Part shown: piece after piece, positions 1 to 4,702 of the stretch
Numbering within the stretch: position 1 is the stretch's first letter
Layout of the letters: each line of letters starts with the position of its first letter
Source: Euryarchaeota archaeon UBA287
Lineage (GTDB): Archaea; Thermoplasmatota; UBA186; UBA287
DNA: 7,462 bases
Direction: 5' to 3'
Assembly: GCA_002495235.1 (NCBI GenBank)
Contig: DAEG01000065.1
Coordinates: forward strand, 1 to 7,462
Position numbers and translations under genes: made by a program
Notes under the pieces: model-generated
The model's database searches: none
What the model saw: only the letters and a program-made list of their open reading frames with translations
What the model was told of the DNA's origin: nothing

Positions 1-551
1 CAAGGCTTTATGCCCTCCTAAACCCTGAGGCCAGAGGGAGAGGTGATCTCATGAGCAGAGTCCTGAGCGGGATGGAGGAGAGGATGGCGGATGAGTATGG
101 AGTGATGCCGGGGAGCGAGATGCTGGCCGCCTATGCCTACGCAAGAGATAAAAACGTGCCCCTCTACCTGATAGACAAGAACATCTCGGAGATAATGAAC
201 AGCATAAAGAGCATAGGGTTCCGGGAGAGGACAAAACTGCTATTCAGCGGCTTAACATCATCACTGATACCAAAAAAGAGACTGGAGAGGGAAATGAGAG
301 AGCTCATGGACAACTATGACTCCGCCATCGGAGAGTTCCGGAAGAGCTTCCCGAGGCTCACAAAGGCCCTGATAGACGACAGGAACGAGCACATGACCCG
401 CGAACTCATCAGGATAGGCGCAGAAAAGGTGGTGGCTGTGGTCGGGGACGCCCACGTTGAGGGGTTATCTAAGAGGCTGCAGGAAGCGGGAGCTGACCTG
501 ACAGAGGTCAGACTCAGGGACATCATGAAAAAACCCGCGGACCTTACCTAA
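1..551 (+). CDS. TraB/PrgY family protein, 5'-partial (C-terminal part)
   Basis: The frame is open from the window edge (first full codon at 3) to TAA at 549-551, so the true start lies upstream. The visible part reads RLYALLNPEARGRGDL before the methionine at 51 and continues with EEYGV-like and PGSEMLAAYAYAR segments, which match the TraB/PrgY family. Further family-like signatures are RNEHM (codons near 381-395) and the VVAVVGDAHVEGL stretch (about 426-464), the usual conserved Gly/His motif near the end of the catalytic-like fold. The protein ends soon after this motif, with no hydrophobic C-terminal segments, so it resembles the short soluble archaeal form. PrgY limits pheromone activity in enterococci, and the fold is proposed to be related to metalloproteases such as Tiki; the archaeal role is unknown. 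It lies just upstream of tRNA-Tyr in the same direction. The family call is confident, the function is not. Confidence 0.85.
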   Translation, partial: RLYALLNPEARGRGDLMSRVLSGMEERMADEYGVMPGSEMLAAYAYARDKNVPLYLIDKNISEIMNSIKSIGFRERTKLLFSGLTSSLIPKKRLEREMRELMDNYDSAIGEFRKSFPRLTKALIDDRNEHMTRELIRIGAEKVVAVVGDAHVEGLSKRLQEAGADLTEVRLRDIMKKPADLT

Positions 552-564
552 AATAAGAGATAGC

Positions 565-574
565 TATTTATATC
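565..574 (+). promoter_or_regulatory. TATA box for tRNA-Tyr
   Basis: TATTTATATC lies with its centre about 24 nt before the first base of tRNA-Tyr (594), the distance expected between an archaeal TATA box and the start of transcription. The transcript would therefore begin at or very near the mature 5' end. It sits in an A/T-rich stretch right after the TraB stop codon. Confidence 0.6.
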
Positions 575-593
575 GCAAAAGCAATTTTCTCTA

Positions 594-687
594 CCCGGCT
601 TAGCTCAGTGGTTAGAGCGGCCGGCTGTAGCCTAAGGTCGCTCAGGCAGATACCGGCAGGTCCCCGGTTCGAGTCCGGGAGCCGGGA
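594..687 (+). tRNA. tRNA-Tyr (anticodon GTA), with 21-nt intron
   Basis: The acceptor stem CCCGGCT (594-600) pairs perfectly with AGCCGGG (680-686), with discriminator A687. The D-arm is GCTC/GAGC (603-606/615-618). The anticodon stem GCCGG/CCGGC (620-624/653-657) encloses CTGTAG and, after splicing, A652. The anticodon GTA is 627-629. The T-arm is CCCGG-TTCGAGT-CCGGG (663-679) and the variable loop AGGTC. The first pair is C1-G72 with A73, the known archaeal/eukaryal tyrosine identity elements, which supports the call. No CCA is encoded, as in many archaea, so the nucleotidyltransferase must add it. The mature length is 73 nt after removal of 631-651. Confidence 0.95.
631..651 (+). other. 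tRNA-Tyr intron at position 37/38 (BHB-spliced)
   Basis: Splicing after G630 (position 37) and before A652 (position 38) gives a normal seven-base anticodon loop. The precursor folds as bulge-helix-bulge. The central 4-bp helix is CTGT (625-628) with GCAG (646-649), including one U-G pair. The bulges are AG|C (629-631) and AT|A (650-652). The outer helix is the anticodon stem. The intron helix is C632-G645, U633-A644, an A-C mismatch, A635-U642 and G636-C641, closed by a GUCG tetraloop. This is the standard substrate of the archaeal tRNA splicing endonuclease. Confidence 0.9.
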
Positions 688-690
688 TGA

Positions 691-694
691 TTTT
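691..694 (+). terminator. Short T-run after tRNA-Tyr
   Basis: Four T residues follow the tRNA 3' end by 3 nt. Archaeal RNA polymerase can stop at T-runs, but this one is short and no second run follows, so it is a weak candidate only. Confidence 0.25.
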
Positions 695-698
695 CGGG

Positions 699-711
699 CG
701 GGCCTGCCGGG
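699..711. repeat. 13-bp direct repeat, copy 1 (duplicate of tRNA-Arg 3' end)
   Basis: CGGGCCTGCCGGG is identical to 832-844. Read on the minus strand it is the 3' T-stem strand, the 3' acceptor strand and the discriminator base of the tRNA-Arg gene. It lies 12 nt past tRNA-Tyr and 133 bp from the functional copy. It lacks the T-loop bases and the 4-nt partner of the BHB helix, so it is unlikely to be an alternative 3' exon. Duplicated tRNA 3' ends are typical traces of site-specific integration. Confidence 0.75.
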
Positions 712-831
712 TAAGTGCGTGAGATGCAGGGGTGCTGCCAGGTGCACACGACCAGTTCATAGGTCACCCCCTCCGCACGCATTCATTCAAGTTATTCAAT
801 CACGATTAACCCGCGATGCGCAAGAACAGAA
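712..831. other. Non-coding spacer with potential stem-loop
   Basis: No convincing gene is seen here. On the plus strand 715-778 can fold into one extended hairpin: GTGCG (715-719) with CGCAC (774-778), GAG (721-723) with CTC (771-773), GGGGTG (729-734) with CACCCC (765-770), capped by GACC (750-753) with GGTC (762-765, sharing one base with the previous stem). It contains no clear C/D or H/ACA boxes. It could be a small RNA, the trailer of tRNA-Arg on the other strand, or the residue of an excised element. Confidence 0.35.
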
Positions 832-844
832 CGGGCCTGCCGGG
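832..844. repeat. 13-bp direct repeat, copy 2 (within tRNA-Arg 3' exon)
   Basis: This is the identical partner of 699-711. Here it is in functional context: the minus strand gives CCCGG (T-stem 3' side), CAGGCCC (acceptor 3' side) and G73 of tRNA-Arg. Confidence 0.75.
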
Positions 845-873
845 ATCTTCATGGAGGAGTAGATCAGAAGGCC

Positions 874-970
874 GATTTCGCTACGCGAAATCATGATTTG
901 TAAGCACACCGATTTCGAGCGAAGCTCGAAATCATGATTCGCCAAAGGCGAATCGGTGTGTTTGCAAATC
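874..970. repeat. Nested palindromic (REP/MITE-like) element inside the tRNA-Arg intron
   Basis: Three perfect hairpins follow one another, each with a 3-nt loop: 874-881/885-892 (8 bp), 911-920/924-933 (10 bp) and 936-943/947-954 (8 bp). The arms are variants of GATTTCG, linked by ATCATGATT palindromes. In addition 895-914 pairs along its whole length with 951-970 (18 Watson-Crick pairs and two G-U pairs as plus-strand RNA), so the last two hairpins and the long stem compete. As minus-strand intron RNA the two G-U pairs become A-C mismatches. The style resembles dispersed repetitive extragenic palindromes, but whether copies exist elsewhere cannot be seen here. Confidence 0.8.
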
Positions 971-984
971 TGCCTCTGCTCTCT

Positions 985-1049
985 CCTTCAAACCTCATTC
1001 CCCTGGGATTTTGAAAGGGGCAGAGCCCCTTCAGGGTTGGGTTTGAAGG
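985..1049. repeat. Long imperfect hairpin in the tRNA-Arg intron
   Basis: CCTTCAAACC (985-994) is the exact inverse of GGTTTGAAGG (1040-1049). Inside it a second hairpin forms from TGAA(A)GGGGC (1012-1021) and GCCCCTTCA (1025-1033) around the loop AGA. Both arms are Watson-Crick on either strand. It sits next to the 5' splice site of the intron on the minus strand and may help bring the BHB ends together, or be part of the same mobile element as the adjoining palindromes. Confidence 0.65.
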
Positions 1050-1153
1050 GATAGAGCTTTACCCTGTCCCTCATTTTGAACCCGGGTCTCCGACTTCGAA
1101 GGCCGGAAGGATATCCGCTACCCTACAGGCCCGCGGATAATGGGCCACAATGG

Positions 1154-1161
1154 ATTTATAA
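1154..1161 (-). promoter_or_regulatory. TATA box for tRNA-Arg
   Basis: On the minus strand the sequence reads TTATAAAT, embedded in an A/T-rich run. Its centre is about 26 nt before position 1132, the first base of tRNA-Arg, the expected distance for archaeal TBP/TFB-directed initiation. Its presence argues that the interrupted tRNA gene is still transcribed. Confidence 0.65.
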
Positions 1162-1185
1162 TTTTATCTGCGCTCCTCATACCTT

Positions 1186-1193
1186 CTATAAAA
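1186..1193 (+). promoter_or_regulatory. TATA box for the 1232-3839 gene pair
   Basis: CTATAAAA lies so that initiation is predicted around 1215-1220, giving a very short leader before the ATG at 1232. It is back to back with the tRNA-Arg TATA box on the other strand, so the two transcription units share a divergent control region of about 100 bp. Confidence 0.6.
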
Positions 1194-1219
1194 TGTGAAA
1201 AAGGTTTTAAGCGAGAAAA

Positions 1220-1224
1220 GTGAT
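1220..1224 (+). promoter_or_regulatory. Shine-Dalgarno-like GTGAT that decides the start at 1232
   Basis: GTGAT matches the core of the archaeal ribosome-binding sequence (GGTGATC) and is 7 nt before ATG 1232. An upstream in-frame GTG at 1220 is the same bases; using it would remove the ribosome site and add four residues before the signal peptide. The ATG is therefore preferred, although leaderless use of the GTG remains possible. Confidence 0.45.
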
Positions 1225-1231
1225 TGCAAAT

Positions 1232-2113
1232 ATGAATGGGTACAAGACCTTGGTAGTCGTTTTCGCACTTGCTATGATGACGGCCCCGGCCCTGGCAGAG
1301 TTCAGTGGCAAGCAGGGTGAGAAAGCAACATACGAATCCATCATGAACGGACAAAACGCTGGCACGGCAGTTTACAGTGTCGAAGGAAGATTCAAGATAG
1401 GAAACATCCAGACAAGAAGATTTGTTATCGCGGATTCCACCGGTGGCAAGGTGGAGGGTTATCTGGATGATAATGGCAAGCCGATAAAAGTAGATATCTT
1501 TGATTCCAACACGTCGCAGGCCGCAATGTCTGTTGCATTTGACCACCAGAAGAGAGTGGCAACGATAGCCTATACCGCACCCGCCTCATACCTGAGCAAC
1601 ACAACGCAGGCCGCCAAACAGACCATGAATGTGAACATAACCTCAAACACCTACGACCTCACACTTCTCACTCAGTGCCTCCGTTATCTACCGATAAGAG
1701 ACGGATACAAAACTAGCTTTCAGCTCTTCAACGTGGTGAGCGCCGTGATGATGTCATCCATGGCTCCCCTCCTGACGATGATGGCTGGCGTAACCGTAGA
1801 TCCTGCATCCATGGCCATGCTGAACGTCACACTGCAGGTGGCAGGCAGGGAGAGCGTGAAAGTAGGCACCAACAGCTATGACTGTTACAAAGTAGTTCTC
1901 AACATAACGCAGAATGTGCCCCCGCAGCTGGCAGCGATCGATCCGTCCCTGGCCTCACAGAGCATGGAGCAGCAGGTATGGCTTAGAACCAATGATCTCT
2001 TGCTGGTCAGAAGCTACAGCGAGAGCTTGAGCAGCACACCACAACTGACTGGCACAACCACGCCTCAGAGGATAACCAGCGAGACAAGACTCGTAAGCGT
2101 AACGTATGCCTGA
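1232..2113 (+). CDS. Exported protein of unknown function, DUF3108-like pattern
   Basis: A 293-residue protein. Residues 1-22 form a good Sec signal peptide: short polar start with a lysine, hydrophobic core LVVVFALAMM, then a PALA cleavage motif before Glu23. The rest is beta-rich and polar, with several Asn-X-Ser/Thr sites such as N123, N135, N198 and N224 that suit an archaeal cell-surface protein. The order of features recalls DUF3108-type proteins: YDLTLLTQCLRYLP (141-154), a VKVGTNSYDCYKVVL segment (209-223) and a QVWLRTNDLLLVRSYS segment (248-263). This resemblance is by eye. Two cysteines (149 and 218) could form a disulfide. There is no C-terminal anchor, so it is secreted or loosely attached. 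It has its own TATA box and overlaps the downstream redox gene by 8 nt, implying cotranscription, although the partner is cytoplasmic. I do not know its function. Confidence 0.8.
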   Translation: MNGYKTLVVVFALAMMTAPALAEFSGKQGEKATYESIMNGQNAGTAVYSVEGRFKIGNIQTRRFVIADSTGGKVEGYLDDNGKPIKVDIFDSNTSQAAMSVAFDHQKRVATIAYTAPASYLSNTTQAAKQTMNVNITSNTYDLTLLTQCLRYLPIRDGYKTSFQLFNVVSAVMMSSMAPLLTMMAGVTVDPASMAMLNVTLQVAGRESVKVGTNSYDCYKVVLNITQNVPPQLAAIDPSLASQSMEQQVWLRTNDLLLVRSYSESLSSTPQLTGTTTPQRITSETRLVSVTYA

Positions 2114-3839
2114 GGTCAGGCTCGGCAGAGTTTTTCTCGGCTGGTGCGACCATTGCGGGTTGCCTCTGCTGGACAAGGAATGCTCCGTCTGCGGCTCGCA
2201 TGCGAGGAATATACCGATAACCCCGCCAGGTGACTACAGGCTTGCCTTTCCCGGAGAGAGAGAAAGGCTTGAGGAGATCATAGAGGATGGCTTTGGAGTT
2301 CGACCAGTCCTGGGCTATCCTCTGGTGGTGAACAAGATCCCGGACATAGACATGGCCAGAGAGGTCATATGGAGGGGCTGTGTAATAGGCATCCATAAGT
2401 TTGACATTTTCAGAAAAAAGGAGATCTTTCTGCCGAGGATATGCTTCGCCCAGACGCTCATAGATCTTGGAACAGACAGATATGTCGTGGCGGATGATGG
2501 CGCTGTAGACTCTATAAAAAAAAGTTCCAACCTCCTATGTCCCGGCGTCATAAACAAAGGCACCTTTGAAATAGGCGACGAAGTCATAATCGTAGACAGA
2601 GAGCGGAAGGCGATAGCCACGGGGAGCGCAAAGGTGAGCTCATCCGATATGCCTGACAGGGGCGTGGCCATAAAGGTGAGGCAGAGAGAGAGGGCTGACA
2701 CGCTGGCAGGGCTGGGCTATGATTCATTTGATGAATGCGTGAGCAAGACGATAGAGGCGAACAGGAACCGCATCGAGTCGTCCGTGGCAAAGGCAAAGAG
2801 ATTCATAAAGGAAGTGATCCGTGAGAGAAGATTGCCTGTGGCTTGCTCTCTGAGCGGAGGCAAGGACAGCACTGCAACACTCCTGCTGCTTCTGGACGCC
2901 GGCATAAAACCGAGGCTTCTCTTCACAGACACGGGACTCGAGTTTGAAGAGACCGTTGACACCGTTCACACCACAGCAGAAAAGTACGGATTGGAACTGC
3001 TTGAGAGAAAAGCGAGAACGGATTTCTTTGATGATCTGGAAATATTCGGGAACTCCAGCAGGGACTACAGGTGGTGCTGCAAAACCCGGAAGATGGCCCC
3101 GATGGCGTACCTGATCAATGAAAATTTTCCCGACGGGGTGCTGACGTTCATAGGACAGAGGAGATACGAGTCGCAGAACAGGGAGAAGCACGGGGCGGTG
3201 TGGACGAACCCCTGGCTGAAGAAGCAGATGAGCGCCTCCCCGATCCAGAACTGGAATGCTATGGAGGTCTGGCTTTACCTGTTCAGCAGGGGCGTGGAGT
3301 ACAACCCGCTCTACGGACTGGGTTTTGAACGGATAGGCTGCTGGCTCTGCCCTGCCAGCGATCTATACGATTTTGAGCTATACAAGCACAGGGATTATGC
3401 CAGGTACATGGAATATCTTTGTAATCGCTACGACGAGGACTCGATCGCTCTGGGTCTGTGGCGCTTCAGGAGAGCACCCCGCTGGTATGAGGGGGAGATA
3501 CCAAGGAGGGCAAAGAGGGACACGATCCTTGTGGACGAAGGACTCTGCATCCGGTTCTATGCCCCGGCGGACAGGGTGAAGAACATGGCACTGGCTCTCG
3601 GCCCCGGCGTAGAGGTCGACGGTTCGGAGATCCGCCTGGATGACATAACGAAAAGAGAGGACACGAGAAAAGTGATCTACAAGGCGAGGTATTGCGCCGG
3701 ATGCGGGCTGTGCGAGAGCTCGTGCGACAATGGTGCCATATACATAGAAGAGAACAAGGCGTGGATAGACGAAGAGCGCTGCACCTCTTGCGGCGCATGC
3801 CTTGACTACCTGTGCCCCGCCGTGGAGTACATGGATTGA
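2106..3839 (+). CDS. PAPS-reductase-family protein with zinc ribbon, PUA-like and 2x[4Fe-4S] ferredoxin domains
   Basis: 577 residues, four parts in order. (1) A zinc ribbon: Cys14/17 and Cys26/29. (2) A region at about 105-195 that looks like a PUA RNA-binding domain (RYVVADDGAVDS, PGVINKGTFEIGDEVIIV, then a GSAKVSS strand). (3) A PP-loop ATPase of the PAPS reductase/sulfotransferase type: SGGKDS at 250-255, TDTGLEF at 274-280, CC at 324-325 and a CWLC pair (412/415) that may bind metal or act in redox chemistry. (4) A bacterial-type ferredoxin: C530-C533-C536-C540 and C559-C562-C565-C570. Related proteins in methanogens are annotated as PAPS reductases but lack proof of that activity. The PUA-like and PP-loop parts would equally suit RNA or sulfur-transfer chemistry with the ferredoxin supplying electrons. 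The start at ATG 2106 overlaps the preceding gene by 8 nt without a clear ribosome site, suggesting translational coupling. Probably cytoplasmic; substrate unknown. Confidence 0.88.
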   Translation: MPEVRLGRVFLGWCDHCGLPLLDKECSVCGSHARNIPITPPGDYRLAFPGERERLEEIIEDGFGVRPVLGYPLVVNKIPDIDMAREVIWRGCVIGIHKFDIFRKKEIFLPRICFAQTLIDLGTDRYVVADDGAVDSIKKSSNLLCPGVINKGTFEIGDEVIIVDRERKAIATGSAKVSSSDMPDRGVAIKVRQRERADTLAGLGYDSFDECVSKTIEANRNRIESSVAKAKRFIKEVIRERRLPVACSLSGGKDSTATLLLLLDAGIKPRLLFTDTGLEFEETVDTVHTTAEKYGLELLERKARTDFFDDLEIFGNSSRDYRWCCKTRKMAPMAYLINENFPDGVLTFIGQRRYESQNREKHGAVWTNPWLKKQMSASPIQNWNAMEVWLYLFSRGVEYNPLYGLGFERIGCWLCPASDLYDFELYKHRDYARYMEYLCNRYDEDSIALGLWRFRRAPRWYEGEIPRRAKRDTILVDEGLCIRFYAPADRVKNMALALGPGVEVDGSEIRLDDITKREDTRKVIYKARYCAGCGLCESSCDNGAIYIEENKAWIDEERCTSCGACLDYLCPAVEYMD

Positions 3840-3846
3840 GCTGATG

Positions 3847-3925
3847 GCCGATGCATCTCATTTGATAGAGTGATCCTGAACTTAAGATCTTCACACAAAA
3901 GTGTGGATCAGATCCAACCATCGGC
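3847..3925. terminator. Convergent intergenic inverted repeats, possible bidirectional terminator
   Basis: The 151-bp gap between two converging genes (3840-3990) contains no gene. GCCGATG (3847-3853) pairs with CATCGGC (3919-3925) around an inner hairpin CACAC-AAAA-GTGTG (3892-3905) that extends into GATC/GATC (3886-3889 with 3906-3909) past a TT bulge. TGATCC (3871-3876) can alternatively pair with GGATCA (3905-3910). No long T-run follows on either strand, so a terminator role is inferred from position. Confidence 0.4.
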
Positions 3926-3990
3926 ATATCCTTGATTATACGACTCAAACACCATGCGCATCCAAGAACTGTGCCGAATTGCGCAAGAGG

Positions 3991-4416
3991 CTACGCCACG
4001 ACCACGTTAACTATCTCGTAATGCTTTTTGACCAGCTTTTTTACGATGTGCAGGTTCTTTCCTTTCTCTCCTATGGCTTTGCCCTTGTCCTTTGGTTCAA
4101 CGGCTACATAAGCGACCCTGCCCGCGGTCTCGTCCCTTATGTCCAGAGACGTCAGTGGAAAAGGCTTGAAGAGGTTCCTTATGAAATTCTCCTCATCGTC
4201 AAACTCCACGATCTTTACCTTCTTCTTCAGCAGCTCTTCGAGCTTCTTGAGCCTGTGCGCTCCCTTCCCTATGGCCTGACCCAGCTTGCCCTTGTCAACC
4301 AGGAAAACTATCGTGTCTTCCTCTTCCATCACCTCCTTTGCGCGCACGCTGGTGACGCTCTCAAAGAGCTGCATGTAGCGCAGCGTTTCCTGGGATATCA
4401 CGTCCCACTCAGGCAT
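3991..4416 (-). CDS. nusA: Archaeal NusA-like transcription factor (two KH domains)
   Basis: 141 residues, the usual short archaeal form that lacks the bacterial N-terminal and S1 domains. Two KH RNA-binding modules are visible: KGKLGQAIGKGAHRLKKLEE (about residues 42-61) and DKGKAIGEKGKNLHIVKKL (about 110-128), each with a GxxG-type loop. It is thought to bind nascent RNA and support transcription elongation or termination. It is the last gene of the rpoA1-rpoA2-rpl30e-nusA run, starting 8 nt inside rpl30e with its own AGGAG (4426-4422) 5 nt upstream, so translation is probably coupled. It ends with TAG. In many Euryarchaeota rps12 would come next; here a convergent redox gene follows instead. 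Confidence 0.93.
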   Translation of the reverse strand: MPEWDVISQETLRYMQLFESVTSVRAKEVMEEEDTIVFLVDKGKLGQAIGKGAHRLKKLEELLKKKVKIVEFDDEENFIRNLFKPFPLTSLDIRDETAGRVAYVAVEPKDKGKAIGEKGKNLHIVKKLVKKHYEIVNVVVA

Positions 4417-4702
4417 CCTGGCTCCTGAAGGACAGTATCTCAGAATCCCCCTCGGTCACTACACCTATCACGCTTATCGGAAAGGGCTTACCACAGACTA
4501 TGCCAAGCTCCATCGAGGTGCGCTCTAGCCTTATCACCGGCACGCTGTGACTCTCACATAGGCCCGTGAGCTCATCATTTTTCGTCTTAGAGAGCACCAC
4601 CAACTTAGCCTCTCCGCGCCCCACCAGCGCCTTCACTTCCTTCTCGCCAAGCACATAGCTGCCCGTCTTGACAAGCAGCCTCACAGATTCCTCTACGTTC
4701 AT
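4409..4702 (-). CDS. rpl30e: Ribosomal protein eL30 (L30e)
   Basis: 97 residues, normal length for the archaeal L30e/L7Ae-fold protein. It shows the typical pattern: an N-terminal helix, GSYVLGEKEVKALVGRGEAK, a KLVVLSKTKNDEL strand and helix, VPVIRL, then a SMELGIVCGKPFPISVIGV segment that corresponds to the family's LG..CGK motif. It is a component of the large ribosomal subunit. Its position directly after rpoA2 and before nusA is the standard euryarchaeal order. ATGA overlap with rpoA2 (4699-4702) and a strong AGGAGGG ribosome site (4715-4709) inside the rpoA2 end indicate one polycistronic message. Confidence 0.93.
   Translation of the reverse strand: MNVEESVRLLVKTGSYVLGEKEVKALVGRGEAKLVVLSKTKNDELTGLCESHSVPVIRLERTSMELGIVCGKPFPISVIGVVTEGDSEILSFRSQDA

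Larger units (their letters stand above)
846..1074 (-). other. 229-nt tRNA-Arg intron at noncanonical T-loop site (59/60)
   Basis: The insertion separates TTCAAA (1080-1075) from T845. The junction folds as a BHB. The T-stem forms the outer helix. The central helix is TTCA (1080-1077) with TGAA (851-848), four Watson-Crick pairs. The bulges are AA|A (1076-1074) and GA|T (847-845). The intron helix follows: T1073-A852, G1072-C853, one A-C mismatch, then G1070-U855, G1069-C856, G1068-C857 and A1067-U858. Cleavage between the second and third bulge bases excises exactly 1074-846. T-loop introns are best known from Thermoproteales, and this one is unusually long and lacks a coding region. No target-site duplication flanks it. 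Confidence 0.75.
832..1132 (-). tRNA. tRNA-Arg (anticodon TCG), interrupted in the T-loop
   Basis: The 5' exon is 1132-1075 and the 3' exon 845-832, on the minus strand. Acceptor GGGCCTG (1132-1126) pairs perfectly with CAGGCCC (839-833), with G73 at 832. The anticodon stem CCGGC (1106-1102) pairs with GTCGG (1094-1090) around the loop CTTCGAA, giving anticodon TCG at 1099-1097. The variable loop is AGAC. T-stem CCGGG (1085-1081) pairs with CCCGG (844-840), and joining the exons restores the T-loop TTCAAAT. The D-arm GGGTAGCGGATATCCT is compatible with a G10-U25 type stem. The mature length is 72 nt and no CCA is encoded. A minus-strand TATA box lies about 26 nt upstream. Both halves fit perfectly in stem sequence, so I judge the gene functional if spliced. 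The alternative is a tRNA gene disrupted by a small mobile element. Confidence 0.85.

Noticed and set aside
41..53. AGGTGATC followed by ATG at 51 looks like the true start of the first gene.
   Set aside because: The same frame is open to the window edge and the residues before it (RLYALLNPEARGRGDL) fit the TraB family, so the ribosome-site match is internal and probably chance.
699..711. The distal repeat as an alternative 3' exon of tRNA-Arg.
   Set aside because: It lacks the T-loop base and the TGAA needed to pair with TTCA; the bases there are GCAC, so no BHB forms.
608..862. 84-codon plus-strand open frame across the tRNA genes.
   Set aside because: It runs through tRNA-Tyr, its intron and the tRNA-Arg 3' exon; composition is not protein-like.
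865..900. Possible C/D box guide RNA inside the intron (minus-strand CTGA and a CATGATTT resembling box C).
   Set aside because: Box C matches only about five of seven bases and no C'/D' pair is visible; palindromes explain the sequence better.
874..970. CRISPR array.
   Set aside because: The repeats are inverted hairpins of unequal length without regular spacers.
1118..1546. Minus-strand open frame of 142 codons opposite the exported-protein gene.
   Set aside because: It overlaps the tRNA-Arg 5' exon and the promoter region, and the plus-strand frame has a clear signal peptide and coding character.
2106..2113. The overlap ATGCCTGA here recurs exactly at the rpl30e/nusA junction (4416-4409, minus), suggesting a special coupling signal.
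   Set aside because: Both proteins simply begin Met-Pro-Glu and the upstream genes end in Ala-stop; with two cases, chance is sufficient.
3901..4428. 175-codon plus-strand open frame opposite nusA.
   Set aside because: It is antisense to the well-recognised two-KH NusA protein and is a shadow of it.
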